64,000 nt of DNA from Phycisphaeraceae bacterium (GCA_020639235.1 JACKHC010000001.1:2356001-2420000); one strand, 5' to 3'; shown: positions 51,856 to 60,187, counted from the first letter of the stretch. Made by a program: numbers and translations. The notes: generated by a model from the letters alone, not told the origin.

Positions 51856-51931
51856 GAAACGATCCTTTCCGACCGATCTTGACTATGAAACGATCGTTTC
51901 CTATTGTCCCTGCCTGGGAAAGGACCCTTTC
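51856..51931 (+). promoter_or_regulatory. Fic promoter with three 14-bp operators at 31-bp spacing
   Basis: A sigma-70 promoter, TTGACT (51879-51884), 17 bases, TATTGT (51902-51907), precedes the Fic ATG at 51932. Three related 14-mers start at 51856, 51887 and 51918: GAAACGATCCTTTC, GAAACGATCGTTTC (perfect palindrome) and GAAAGGACCCTTTC. The middle one fills the space between -35 and -10. The third covers the ribosome site and abuts the ATG. The exact 31-bp step is three helical turns, so bound dimers would lie on one face. Confidence 0.75.
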
Positions 51932-53095
51932 ATGGCCAAGCGCCGGCAATCCGGGCGGCAACAACCGGTCGAGATCGACGGCACCGCTGTCGGGGCCTTC
52001 ATCCCGCTGCCCCTCCCGCCCTCCGATCCCCCGCTGGACACCTCTGGATCGATCGACGGGCTCCACGCCGAGGCGATGGCCGCGCTGGCGCGATTGCAAC
52101 TGGCCGGCCGCATGGTCCCGAGCCCCGACTGGTTCCTCTACGGCTTCGTCCGCAAAGAAGCCGTGCTCACCTCGCAGATCGAGGGCACACAGGCCACGCT
52201 CCAAGATGTCTTGGAATACGAGGCGACCGACGAAGCCGAGCACCCCGAGGAGGTCGAAGAGGTCTGCAACTATGTCGAGGCCCTGACCTACGCACGTCGG
52301 GAACTGTCGAGATCCAAGAACCGCGCGATCGACACGAAGCTGCTCTGCGGCGCACACAAGCGACTGATGAAGGGGTCGCGTGGCGCGAACAAGAAGCCCG
52401 GCGCAATCCGGGCCGCGCAGAACTGGATCGGGGGACAGGACCCGTCGACCGCGCGCTTCGTTCCGCCGCCTCCGGACGAGGTCCCCGGAGCGATCGAGGC
52501 GCTGCTCGCGTGGACCGCCTCCGATGACCCGCTGCCGCCGCTCATCCGGGCCGGTCTGGCGCACGCGCAGTTCGAGACCATCCACCCCTTCCTCGACGGC
52601 AACGGCCGCATCGGCCGGCTGCTGATCATGCTGCTCCTCGAACGATGGGGCGTTCTGGACCTGCCCATCCTGTACCTCAGTCTGGCGCTCAAGCGCCGCC
52701 AACTTCGGTACTACGACCGACTCATGGCCGTGCGCCAGCGCGGCGACTGGGAGGCGTGGATCGAGTTCTATCTCGAGTGCGTCCGCGAGTCCGCCGACGA
52801 CGGCACGGCCATCGCCCAAGAGCTCTTCGCGCTGCTCGGCCAGGACCGCCAGCGCCTCACGGCGCACGAGCGCGCCACCGTCGCGGCGATCCGCCTGCAC
52901 GACTTGCTGCCGTCGCACCCGATAGTGACCGCAGCGCGCGTCGAGGAGATGCTCGGCATCACAGCGCCAACCGCGCGCAAGGCGATCGAGGTCGCCGAGG
53001 AGGTCGGCATCCTCCGCGAAACCACCGGCAAGCCGCGCGACCGCGTCTACGCTTACCACAGGTACCTCAAGGTGCTGACGGGGGATGAGGGGTGA
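51932..53095 (+). CDS. Fic-family protein with C-terminal winged helix
   Basis: 387 residues. The Fic active-site loop HPFLDGNGRIGR lies at about 218-229 and is complete, so nucleotidyl (AMP) transfer to a target hydroxyl is expected. An inhibitory motif of class II type (TSQIEG) lies near 80-85, followed by the FIDO helices. The C-terminal 80 residues are a winged helix (VTAARVEEMLGITAPTARKA). That domain is a good candidate for binding the operators in front of the gene. No separate antitoxin gene is adjacent; inhibition is in cis. Confidence 0.93.
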   Translation: MAKRRQSGRQQPVEIDGTAVGAFIPLPLPPSDPPLDTSGSIDGLHAEAMAALARLQLAGRMVPSPDWFLYGFVRKEAVLTSQIEGTQATLQDVLEYEATDEAEHPEEVEEVCNYVEALTYARRELSRSKNRAIDTKLLCGAHKRLMKGSRGANKKPGAIRAAQNWIGGQDPSTARFVPPPPDEVPGAIEALLAWTASDDPLPPLIRAGLAHAQFETIHPFLDGNGRIGRLLIMLLLERWGVLDLPILYLSLALKRRQLRYYDRLMAVRQRGDWEAWIEFYLECVRESADDGTAIAQELFALLGQDRQRLTAHERATVAAIRLHDLLPSHPIVTAARVEEMLGITAPTARKAIEVAEEVGILRETTGKPRDRVYAYHRYLKVLTGDEG

Positions 53096-53203
53096 AACGC
53101 CCTTTCAATGGGGCTATTGCTCCAGTGAACCCGGCCGCGACCGGGTGAATATGATCCGTGTAGCACCCGCCCCCGTGTATTCAGGTGCAGAACGGAGTTC
53201 GCC

Positions 53204-53842
53204 ATGGACGGCTGGATGATGCTGGATGTGTACCGCGAGGATCGCGAACGGGAACGACGGTGGAATTTGAATACGCTGTCGCATTCGTCGAGTCCGTCGC
53301 TCTCTGCAGCAACGTTGGGATCATCCGGGACAACTCCAAGGCCATACCATCCGACGAAAGAGTCGAAGATCGAACTCTTCCTCTTCAGCTTGATCCCGCC
53401 GATCTGGTTCTTCGGATACGCCGCGTTGTACTGGTTCACAGCGCGCAGGGTCTTGGAGTCTGAGTTCGCGGTCCTGATCCTCCCCATGACATTCCTCGGT
53501 GGCGTTGTCTGGCTCGCTTCAGGCCTGGGCACGTTCTTGGTGTTCGCGATGGGCCTGAACTGGACCGTCAGGACGATCGCCGCGCTCGCCGTATGCACCA
53601 CGCTCGCATTCAACGCTCCGATGTTCGTCGGGCCCTGCCTCGCGATGTTCGGTGTCATGTACATCGCCTCGCATTTCGTGAGAACGCCTAAAGACGATGC
53701 GGAATGGCTCCGCCTACCCGTCGATCTGTGCGGTTCCGTCGCTCTGACGACCCAGGGACTTCGCGCAGCCAAGCGAGGACTTCGCGCGTGGTATCGGGGT
53801 TCTAAGTGTCTTTGGCTCCGCCGCATGCGCCGCTCTCGCTGA
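53204..53842 (+). CDS. Membrane protein of the integrated element
   Basis: 212 residues; GGAG lies six bases before the ATG. A 58-residue polar N-terminus with Ser/Pro-rich segment precedes about four transmembrane helices: 58-78 (LFLFSLIPPIWFFGYAALYW), 88-105, 107-125 and 132-160. The C-terminus is very basic (RRMRRSR). No family recognised. Base use is lower in GC than the flanking Fic and methyltransferase genes. It ends one base before the convergent methyltransferase stop. Confidence 0.65.
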   Translation: MDGWMMLDVYREDRERERRWNLNTLSHSSSPSLSAATLGSSGTTPRPYHPTKESKIELFLFSLIPPIWFFGYAALYWFTARRVLESEFAVLILPMTFLGGVVWLASGLGTFLVFAMGLNWTVRTIAALAVCTTLAFNAPMFVGPCLAMFGVMYIASHFVRTPKDDAEWLRLPVDLCGSVALTTQGLRAAKRGLRAWYRGSKCLWLRRMRRSR

Positions 53843-53843
53843 C

Positions 53844-55142
53844 TCATCCCCGCCCCGCCTTCTTCCCGGTAAACCGCTCCCAGCGCTGCACGATCACGTC
53901 GCAGTACAACGGGTCGAGTTCCATGAGCCGCGCCTTGCGACCCTGCTGCTCCGCCGCGATCAGCGTCGAGCCGCTCCCGCCGAAGAGGTCCAGCACCGTC
54001 TCGCCGCGGCTCGACGAGTACTCCATGGCGCGCTCGGCCAGCTCCACCGGCTTCTCCGTCAGATGGATCATGCTCTGCGGGTTCACCTTCTTCACCTGCC
54101 AGAGATCGGTGGCGTTGTTGGGGCCCAGGTACACATGCGCCGCCCCCTCGCGCCAGCCGTAGAAGCACCACTCGTGGTCGCCCATGAAGTCCTTGCGCGT
54201 CAGCACCGGGTGCATCTTGTGCCAGATGATCGACTGGCTGAAGTACAACTGGCTGGCTTTCAGCGCCGGGGGGTAGTTGGCCACATTGGCGTAGCCGCCC
54301 CAGATGTAGAACGCGCGCCCCGGCTCCAACACACGACCGATATTGCCGAACCATGCGCTAAGGAGCCCCGCGAACGCGTCGTCGGTGACGAAGTCGTTGA
54401 TCAGCGGCCGGTCCTTGGCCCGCATCTTCGCGTGCGTGGCCTTGGCCTTCTCGGGGTGCCGCTCGACATCGAACTTCTGGTGGTGCTTGGCCGGCACCGG
54501 CGCAAAGGACGACAGCCCCGCGGCGATGGCGTTGTTGCTCCGCGGCTCGACCTTCACGTTGTAAGGCGGGTCGGTGTTGACCAGCTGGACCTTGCCGCCT
54601 TCGAGCAACCGATCGACATCCGCCTCGCTGCTGCTATCCCCGCACAGCAATCGGTGGTCGCCGAGCACCCACAGGTCGCCGGGCTTGGTGGTCGCCTCGT
54701 CCGGGGGCGCTGGCACCGCGTCGGGGTCGCCATCGCCAGAACCCTGCACGCCGCCCAGCAGCGCCGCCAGTTCGTCGGCGTCGAAGCCCAGCAGCGTCGG
54801 GTCGATCCCGCTGTCGGCGATGGCCTTGAGTTCCAGCGGCAGCAGGTCCGTGTCCCACTCGGCGATCAGCGCCGTCCTATTGTCGGCCACGCGGTAGGCG
54901 CGCGCCTGGTCCTGCGTCATGTCCGTCGCGACATGCACCGGGACTACTGCGAGTCCCAGCGCCTGCGCCGCCTTCCAGCGCGTGTGCCCCACGACGATGA
55001 CGCCGTCGGCGTCCACGACGATGGGCTGGCGGAAGCCGTAGGCGCGGATCGACTCGGCCACGGCGTCCACAGCGCTGTCGTTGAGCCTCGGGTTGTTCTC
55101 GTACGGACGGATCGCGCCGATCGGGCGCTGCTCGATGTTCAT
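53844..55142 (-). CDS. ParB-N domain / N6-adenine or N4-cytosine DNA methyltransferase fusion
   Basis: 432 residues. Residues 1-100 form a ParB/Spo0J-type N-domain (IRPYENNPRLND, GFRQPIVVDADGVIVVGHTR). The methyltransferase half has the catalytic motif IV TDPPYN near 190 and, later, the SAM motif DLFGGSGSTLIAAEQQ near 386, the beta-class order. This fusion is typical of phages and islands and is usually an orphan without a nuclease; none is near. Start ATG overlaps the winged-helix gene stop (ATGA). Likely role: self-protection or regulation by methylation. Confidence 0.93.
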   Translation of the reverse strand: MNIEQRPIGAIRPYENNPRLNDSAVDAVAESIRAYGFRQPIVVDADGVIVVGHTRWKAAQALGLAVVPVHVATDMTQDQARAYRVADNRTALIAEWDTDLLPLELKAIADSGIDPTLLGFDADELAALLGGVQGSGDGDPDAVPAPPDEATTKPGDLWVLGDHRLLCGDSSSEADVDRLLEGGKVQLVNTDPPYNVKVEPRSNNAIAAGLSSFAPVPAKHHQKFDVERHPEKAKATHAKMRAKDRPLINDFVTDDAFAGLLSAWFGNIGRVLEPGRAFYIWGGYANVANYPPALKASQLYFSQSIIWHKMHPVLTRKDFMGDHEWCFYGWREGAAHVYLGPNNATDLWQVKKVNPQSMIHLTEKPVELAERAMEYSSSRGETVLDLFGGSGSTLIAAEQQGRKARLMELDPLYCDVIVQRWERFTGKKAGRG

Positions 55143-56374
55143 GTGGTTTCCCCCATTTGTTGGTCGTTCTCGGTCGGCGGTTCAGACTCCGGTTCGTGCT
55201 CAGCACGCCAACGCAGCTCTTGCGTTGCGGCATCGCGCATCGCGCTGATCGCGGGCTTGCGTTGAAATGAGAGCCCCTCACATTTCGTCCAAAACGCGAG
55301 CGGACGAGCGCGTGCGAGGTCCTTGGCCCTCGGCCATGCCTTTCGGATGTCAACGAGCGACGCCCGAATGACCATCGCAAGACGTGGATTTGACTCCGCA
55401 TCTTCCTCTGCGCGCTTGTCGGCATCGTCCCAGTAACCCTGGATCACTTCAGTTGCGGCTTTGAGATTCTGCGCAAACTGGCTCCTGATATCGAACTCGA
55501 TCTCGGGTGACTCGGCCGCACCGAGCCGAGTGATCAGGAGGCCGACAGGATTCTGGACGCCCCCGGAGTCGCGAATCTTGGCCATGTGATACCAGACGCG
55601 CTCCACATCGTTGGACTCGTCGTTGACCAGCTCCGTCAGCTTCGGCTCGGTGACGCCAACATCGATCAGCGCGAGCTTCAGCCGTCGCGTCTGTTCCGGG
55701 CCTCGCGCGGTGCTGATCGAGTCATCTGAATCGAAACACATCAATCCACCAGCAGCACCACCAGAACTCTTCTCGCGCTTTCCTGATGGTGGTGGTGGTG
55801 GTGGTGGTGGTTGATGTTGTTGTTTTCTTTGCTTGGATTCAGAAGAGGAAGAATCGGGTTCATCCAGATGGCACACACGACTCGTCGTGACAGCGTGTTC
55901 ATTAACTCGTGTTATGTCGCTACCCCCGTGGCGACCCCCCGCTACCCCGGTAGCGACCCCAGGCTCTGACGACGCACATCGATCGGTCCCGCCTGTGACC
56001 GCGGGTTGCTTGGTCACCGTTCGCTTGTTACCGATCCGCCCGCTCCCCGGAATCGTGAACCAATAGGTGCTTGCTCGTCCGCTGTCTTTACCCGAGTCCA
56101 CCTCGATAAGGCCAACCCGCTCCAACTCCCTGATCCCATTCCGGACGCCGCTGTCGCTTGCTACACGGCCGTGCCCACCTCTGCACAGCGTCTCGATTGA
56201 AGGGAATGCGCCACGCTTCTCGTTGTAGTGCATGTAGATACGAATCGCGACGCGAATCGCGGCCTCGGAGAGTTGCGGCTCGAGAATCCCATACGCGCGC
56301 CACCAGTCGTGCATCCCGAGTTTCTGGATGCCATTGCCACCGACCCATTGAGTGTCTCTCTCGACGACCATCAT
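55139..56374 (-). CDS. Winged-helix protein, phage replication-initiator-like
   Basis: 411 residues. The N-terminal 110 residues hold a HTH_36-like winged helix (YMHYNEKRGAFPSIETLC, NGIRELERVGLIEVDSG), as in phage replisome organisers. The middle is low-complexity (SSSSESKQRKQQ, eight Pro) encoded in part by an 8-unit GGT microsatellite. The C-terminal half is helical, with no domain recognised (WPRAKDLARARPLAFWTK). Replication or plasmid-like partitioning is the likely role by neighbour order (next to ParB-methyltransferase). Confidence 0.75.
   Translation of the reverse strand: MMVVERDTQWVGGNGIQKLGMHDWWRAYGILEPQLSEAAIRVAIRIYMHYNEKRGAFPSIETLCRGGHGRVASDSGVRNGIRELERVGLIEVDSGKDSGRASTYWFTIPGSGRIGNKRTVTKQPAVTGGTDRCASSEPGVATGVAGGRHGGSDITRVNEHAVTTSRVCHLDEPDSSSSESKQRKQQHQPPPPPPPPSGKREKSSGGAAGGLMCFDSDDSISTARGPEQTRRLKLALIDVGVTEPKLTELVNDESNDVERVWYHMAKIRDSGGVQNPVGLLITRLGAAESPEIEFDIRSQFAQNLKAATEVIQGYWDDADKRAEEDAESNPRLAMVIRASLVDIRKAWPRAKDLARARPLAFWTKCEGLSFQRKPAISAMRDAATQELRWRAEHEPESEPPTENDQQMGETT
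55788..55811. repeat. (GGT)8 microsatellite coding for a polyproline run
   Basis: Eight perfect GGT units, followed by shorter GTT units (55814 onward). On the minus strand they encode eight prolines in the middle of the winged-helix protein. Changes in unit number stay in frame. Confidence 0.85.
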
Positions 56375-56380
56375 TCCCCC

Positions 56381-56887
56381 TCAGTTCCACTCGACCCCGT
56401 CAATCCCGACCCGCTCAAGTTGCAGCGCCACACTGCTCTTGATCCTCTTGCACGCCTCTCGGCCGATCCCCATCGCACGCCGGATCGCCGCCTGCGGCAG
56501 CCCGTCCATCGCCATGCCGCAGTACGCGCGTTCCTGCTCGCTCATCCCGCCGAACGCCGCCGCAACCGTCTCGGCGAGCACCTCGTCGGCGCGCTCGTCG
56601 CGGGACTCGTCGGTGAGGCAGCAGCCGCACCCGTCGAGCGAGCAACGCTTCCAGCCGCCACCGCGCTTGAGCGCGCGGCCGTCGCGGATCGCGTTGAGCG
56701 CCGCGTGACGCATGATCTTTGCGATGTAGGTCCCGACCCCCCGGTCGACCATGTCGATATCCCCCCGCTGATCCCAGACGGCCGCGACCATGATCTGCTC
56801 GATGTCCTCGGCGTCGAGGCCGACCTTGGAAGCACCCTGTAGGTAGTCCCCCGCGAGCCGCTCCGCCATCGGCCGAGCGATGCTCAT
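56381..56887 (-). CDS. Sigma-70-like phage protein with inserted Cys cluster
   Basis: 168 residues from ATG 56887; a longer reading to 57025 begins in Gly-rich sequence. The first 80 residues look like a region-2 fold (DIEQIMVAAVWDQRGDID, AKIMRHAALNAIRDGRALKR). The last 55 look like region 4 (GLPQAAIRRAMGIGREACKR). Between them a short cluster CSLDGCGCC interrupts the usual linker. It may bind metal or a redox signal. It sits just before the winged-helix gene and may control late element genes. The 348 bases upstream (56888-57235) show no convincing gene. Confidence 0.7.
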   Translation of the reverse strand: MSIARPMAERLAGDYLQGASKVGLDAEDIEQIMVAAVWDQRGDIDMVDRGVGTYIAKIMRHAALNAIRDGRALKRGGGWKRCSLDGCGCCLTDESRDERADEVLAETVAAAFGGMSEQERAYCGMAMDGLPQAAIRRAMGIGREACKRIKSSVALQLERVGIDGVEWN

Positions 56888-57235
56888 GAGCGCTGCCCAA
56901 TCTCCTGCGCGCTCTGCCGCAATTGTACCACACCCGCCAAATCCCCCGCCCCCCAAATACCCCCCGCCTCGCGGAATGAGACCATCCAAGTTGGTGCTCC
57001 TCATGTGGCCGGCGCAGCCGTGCACCGGGAGTTCTTATGTTCCTGCCGAGCGTATCAACACCCGCAAGGGACAATGCCGCGGGTGGCACGAGGGGAGCGG
57101 CTACTGAACAATTCTTTCTCCAGGCGTTCCCATTTCGTGTTTGACCGTGGCGTTCGTTCCCCGACGGTATCACCACCGCCAAATGCCTCACGCTTATGAA
57201 AGGATGTCCACAATGTCCGCACGATTCCTCGGAAT

Positions 57236-57823
57236 TCAGCGGGTCTTCCGGCGATCTGCGCCATTCCGTCCGGCGCGATGATCGTGCGGCGGCACAGCCG
57301 GAATCGTCCCCCCGCTGCCACTTTGACAGTCGCGTAACTCACGCCACATGCGCCGCTGCGCCCGCCAGTCCGGCGTCACCGCGATCGGGCGGACACGCTT
57401 CTCCGTCAGCGCGTCCTTGCCCGACTCGATCGGCGGCAGGTACAGGATCTCCTCCTGGATGTCCGGAGCCAGCAGCCGCAGGTTCATGATCTGTGTCATG
57501 CGCGCCCGCGTGATCTTCCCCAGCGCAGACACCTCCGCCAGCGACGCCACCGCGCCATCCTCGAGCAGCGACTCGATGCGGATCGCCAGCGCCATCAGAC
57601 GCGTCAGCCGCGGCACACGCCCGTCCGTCACCGGCGCTCCGGGGTTAACGCGCCCGGTACCCCCCTCGCGCACCTCCCTGCGCCCGTGCGCCTTCACGGC
57701 GAAGCCGATCCGGAACTCCATCACCCCCCCGCCACCCATATTCCCCTCGCCCACCACCTGTCGTTGCTCGTTGACTTCACAATCAGACGCGCTCGTCTCG
57801 GAACGCTCGATCAGGTCACTCAT
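57236..57823 (-). CDS. Hypothetical HTH protein coupled to the recombinase
   Basis: 195 residues. The ATG overlaps the recombinase TGA (ATGA). The middle has a KorB/ParB-type helix-turn-helix look (VASLAEVSALGKITRARMTQ, IMNLRLLAPDIQEEIL). The first 60 residues are Gly-rich and polar; the C-terminus is Arg-rich. In islands with this recombinase type such a gene commonly follows it. Likely a DNA-binding accessory or directionality factor, which is inference from order and the HTH. Confidence 0.7.
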   Translation of the reverse strand: MSDLIERSETSASDCEVNEQRQVVGEGNMGGGGVMEFRIGFAVKAHGRREVREGGTGRVNPGAPVTDGRVPRLTRLMALAIRIESLLEDGAVASLAEVSALGKITRARMTQIMNLRLLAPDIQEEILYLPPIESGKDALTEKRVRPIAVTPDWRAQRRMWRELRDCQSGSGGTIPAVPPHDHRAGRNGADRRKTR

Positions 57824-59346
57824 GCGCACACTTCCTTCCTAACGGCCTCGATGCCGTCGCACAGCTCAATCCGCAGCGCCCCGCCTTCGCCGGACTCATC
57901 CGGCACGAACTCGATCCGCTCGACTGTCAGCCGCAGCACGCGGCACCGCTCGGCGTCGCTCAGCGTCGACCACAGCCCGTCGAAGTCGTGCAGGCCGTCG
58001 ATCGTGCCGCATCGTTGCGCCACCGACGCCTCCCGCTCGACGATCATGGCGCGGACATCCTCCACGCGTGCTTCAAGTTTCATCGTCTGCTCTCGCGCCT
58101 TGTCGCCGCCCTCCCGCGTCGCGGCGCACCGCGCGATCTTGAGCCGCTCATCCAGACGCTCGGCCTCGTCGCGCAGCGCCGCCAGGCGCTCCGCGTCCCG
58201 ACGCCTCGAACGCTCGATCACCGCCCCGATCACCTCCGGGCTCGTCGCGATGGGACGGATCTTGTCGAGCACGAACGCCTCGGTGTCGTAGGCCGGCAGC
58301 GACGGCGTATCGCAGTGGTGCCTGCCACGCTTGCTCAATCTCGAGCACCGGTAATACCGGTACCGCGCCTGCCCGGCGCGCACCGTGTACGAGTGCGTCA
58401 TCTGCGAGCCGCACGAGCCGCAATACATCAGCCCCTTCAGCAACGCCCCCGCCCCCCCCGGCTTGTTCCGCTCCATGGGACCCGTCGGATTGGCGTTGGC
58501 CTTCAGCGCGTCCTGCACACGCTCGAACAGCCCCGGATCAACGATCCCCTCGTGCAGCCCCTCGAACGCCTCGCCGTGGTGCGTCACCTTCCCGATGTAC
58601 ACCACGTTCGTCAGCATCTTGTACAGCCGGCTCTTCTCGAAGGGGTGACCGCCGCGCCGCTTGCCCTTGGCCGTGGTCCATTCCTTCGTCCGCCAGCCCC
58701 GCGCATCCAGCTCGTCCAGCACCCGCCCCATCGAGCCGAGTTCGAGGTACAGCCGGAAGATCGCCCGGACGCGCTCCGCCTCGGGCTCGTTGACGGTGAG
58801 CTGCTGCTTGGCCCGGTCGTAGCCCAGCACCGGCGCGCCGCCCGCCCACTGGCCGCGTCGTCTGGACGCCGCGATCTTGTCCCGCGTCCGCTCAGACACG
58901 ATCTCACGCTCGAACTGCGCGAAGGAGAGCAGGATGTTCATCATCAGCTTGCCGTGGGAGTGCACCGTGCTGAACTGCTGCGTCACGGAGACGAACATCA
59001 CGCCGCGCTTCTCGAAGAGGTCGATCATCCGCGCGAAGTCCACCAGCGACCGGCTCAGACGGTCCACCTTGTAGACCACCACGCAGTCGACCTTCCCCTC
59101 CCCGATGTCGGCCATGAGCCGCCTGAGCGCCGGTCGCTCCATGTTCCCGCCGGAGAACCCCCCGTCGTCGTAGCGGTCATCGAGACATACCCAGCCCTCG
59201 GAACGCTGGCTCTCGATGAAGGACTCTCCGCTCTGCCGCTGGGCGTCGAGTGAGTTGAACTCCTGCTCCAGGCCGTCCTCGCTGCTCTTGCGCGTGTAGA
59301 TGGCGCAGCGGACGATCGGGCGATCGGCGGCCTTACGCCTAGCCAT
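57820..59346 (-). CDS. Large serine recombinase (site-specific integrase)
   Basis: 508 residues, complete. Resolvase N-domain at about 10-160 with the catalytic Ser in IYTRKSS, DRLSRS and FAQFEREIVSERT. The Recombinase domain spans about 170-290 (GYDRAKQQLTVNEPEAERVR). A zinc ribbon follows at about 315-365 (MYCGSCGSQMTHSY, RYYRCSRLSKRGRHHC), then a coiled coil (ALRDEAERLDERLKIARC). All parts needed for integration are intact. It is coupled to DUF2924 upstream and to the HTH gene downstream. The truncated duplicate lies at 19347-20261. Confidence 0.95.
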   Translation of the reverse strand: MARRKAADRPIVRCAIYTRKSSEDGLEQEFNSLDAQRQSGESFIESQRSEGWVCLDDRYDDGGFSGGNMERPALRRLMADIGEGKVDCVVVYKVDRLSRSLVDFARMIDLFEKRGVMFVSVTQQFSTVHSHGKLMMNILLSFAQFEREIVSERTRDKIAASRRRGQWAGGAPVLGYDRAKQQLTVNEPEAERVRAIFRLYLELGSMGRVLDELDARGWRTKEWTTAKGKRRGGHPFEKSRLYKMLTNVVYIGKVTHHGEAFEGLHEGIVDPGLFERVQDALKANANPTGPMERNKPGGAGALLKGLMYCGSCGSQMTHSYTVRAGQARYRYYRCSRLSKRGRHHCDTPSLPAYDTEAFVLDKIRPIATSPEVIGAVIERSRRRDAERLAALRDEAERLDERLKIARCAATREGGDKAREQTMKLEARVEDVRAMIVEREASVAQRCGTIDGLHDFDGLWSTLSDAERCRVLRLTVERIEFVPDESGEGGALRIELCDGIEAVRKEVCA

Positions 59347-59854
59347 GGTCGCCCCCCTTCATGTTGAGCCCGAAGAAGTGGAAGCCGTTCCAGGTGGTGC
59401 CCGTCACCGCCGTGGCGATCGACGTCAGCGACCGGTACCGCTTGCCCCCCCACTCAAACCCCCCCGCATCGCCACCAAGCACCCGCACCACGATCCGAGC
59501 GCCCTTGTACACACGCACGATCTCAGCGCCCGGCATCGGCAGCCGCGGGTCACGGTCGGGGATGTCGGGTGTATGTGACCGCGCGATCTGGCGCGTCACC
59601 ATCGTCGGCGGCCGGAACCGAAGGTCGCGGTCGTCGGCGATCTCCAGTGCGCGTCTTCGAGCACGCTCGGGCAGGCCGCCCTCCGCGCGCGCCTGCTCCA
59701 GCCACACGACCCGCTTGGTCAGCCAGTCGCGGTTGCCGCTGCTGCAGCGTTCACCCGTGAGCGACTCGTAGCGCTCGCGGAGTTCCTTGACGCCGAGCCG
59801 CTTGAGCTCGGCCAGCAGCGCGGGGACATCAATTGAGTCGGATGCTGTCGTCAC
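59339..59854 (-). CDS. DUF2924-family protein, partner of the recombinase
   Basis: 171 residues. Near-copy of the 20248-20766 protein, with a short extra Gly/Asp segment (VLGGDAGGFEWGG) where the other has VLPEGFEWGG. Conserved core GERCSSGNRDWLTKRVVWLE. Coupled: its start overlaps the small ORF stop and its end overlaps the recombinase start. Role not established. Confidence 0.87.
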   Translation of the reverse strand: MTTASDSIDVPALLAELKRLGVKELRERYESLTGERCSSGNRDWLTKRVVWLEQARAEGGLPERARRRALEIADDRDLRFRPPTMVTRQIARSHTPDIPDRDPRLPMPGAEIVRVYKGARIVVRVLGGDAGGFEWGGKRYRSLTSIATAVTGTTWNGFHFFGLNMKGGDHG

Positions 59855-60045
59855 GCCCGGCCTCCTTCGTCAACGCCCATCAGGGCGAAAGGCCGGACAT
59901 CAATCAAGTCATGCTGTTGCGGAAGGGGGTCGTCAGCGAACCGCGGCCCTTCACTCAGCCGCCGGCACGCCTCGGCGAGCAGGTCGGCCAGTTCGGCCAC
60001 ATCTGAGAGCGACGGCCCTGGGCCGCCGGCGGAGTATTGAGACAT
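59851..60045 (-). CDS. Small conserved ORF of the recombinase cassette
   Basis: 64 residues from ATG 60045. Core SLSDVAELADLLAEACRRLS and tail LPQQHDLIDVRP shared with the 20763-20960 paralogue, while the first residues differ. First gene of the intact cassette. Unknown function. Confidence 0.7.
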   Translation of the reverse strand: MSQYSAGGPGPSLSDVAELADLLAEACRRLSEGPRFADDPLPQQHDLIDVRPFALMGVDEGGRA

Positions 60046-60121
60046 AGATAGCCTTTGACACAATAATTAGTGTTCATGGACACTTCACTCTGGAGTAGTG
60101 ACGGAGGATTACGCCGGTAAG

Positions 60122-60187
60122 CGAGCAATCAGATACCCATAGGTGCACCTTCCGCGCGGCCGCCGGTCGGGGAATGTTCGAGATCGG
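60122..60187. repeat. Conserved 66-bp outer sequence of the intact cassette
   Basis: Matches 21049-21115 from GAGCAATCAGATACC to GGAATGTTCGAGATCGG with few changes, then similarity stops. The ECF sigma stop lies 28 bases further. It probably marks the element end or holds a recombinase or regulator site. Confidence 0.6.

Larger units (their letters stand above)
49400..60187. mobile_element. Integrated element with two recombinases, phage-like early genes and Fic
   Basis: From the tyrosine integrase end (about 49.4 kb) to the 66-bp outer repeat (60187), the genes are of mobile-element type: integrase, terminase-small-subunit-like protein, HARE-HTH protein, Fic protein, orphan ParB-methyltransferase, winged-helix protein, sigma-like protein, serine recombinase and DUF2924. 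No capsid, tail, portal or conjugation gene is present. Host signalling genes flank both sides. The right end is supported by the second cassette copy at 19.3-21.1 kb; the left end is only a guess, as no matching att repeat was found. Confidence 0.65.

Noticed and set aside
57055..57342. 95-codon minus-strand frame in the gap after the sigma-like gene
   Set aside because: Overlaps the C-terminus of the HTH gene at 57236 in another frame, has no motif, and no paralogue in the second cassette copy to support it.
57988..59253. 421-codon plus-strand open frame opposite the serine recombinase
   Set aside because: It mirrors the recombinase codons and appears again opposite the truncated copy (19344-20168), as expected for a shadow of conserved sequence.
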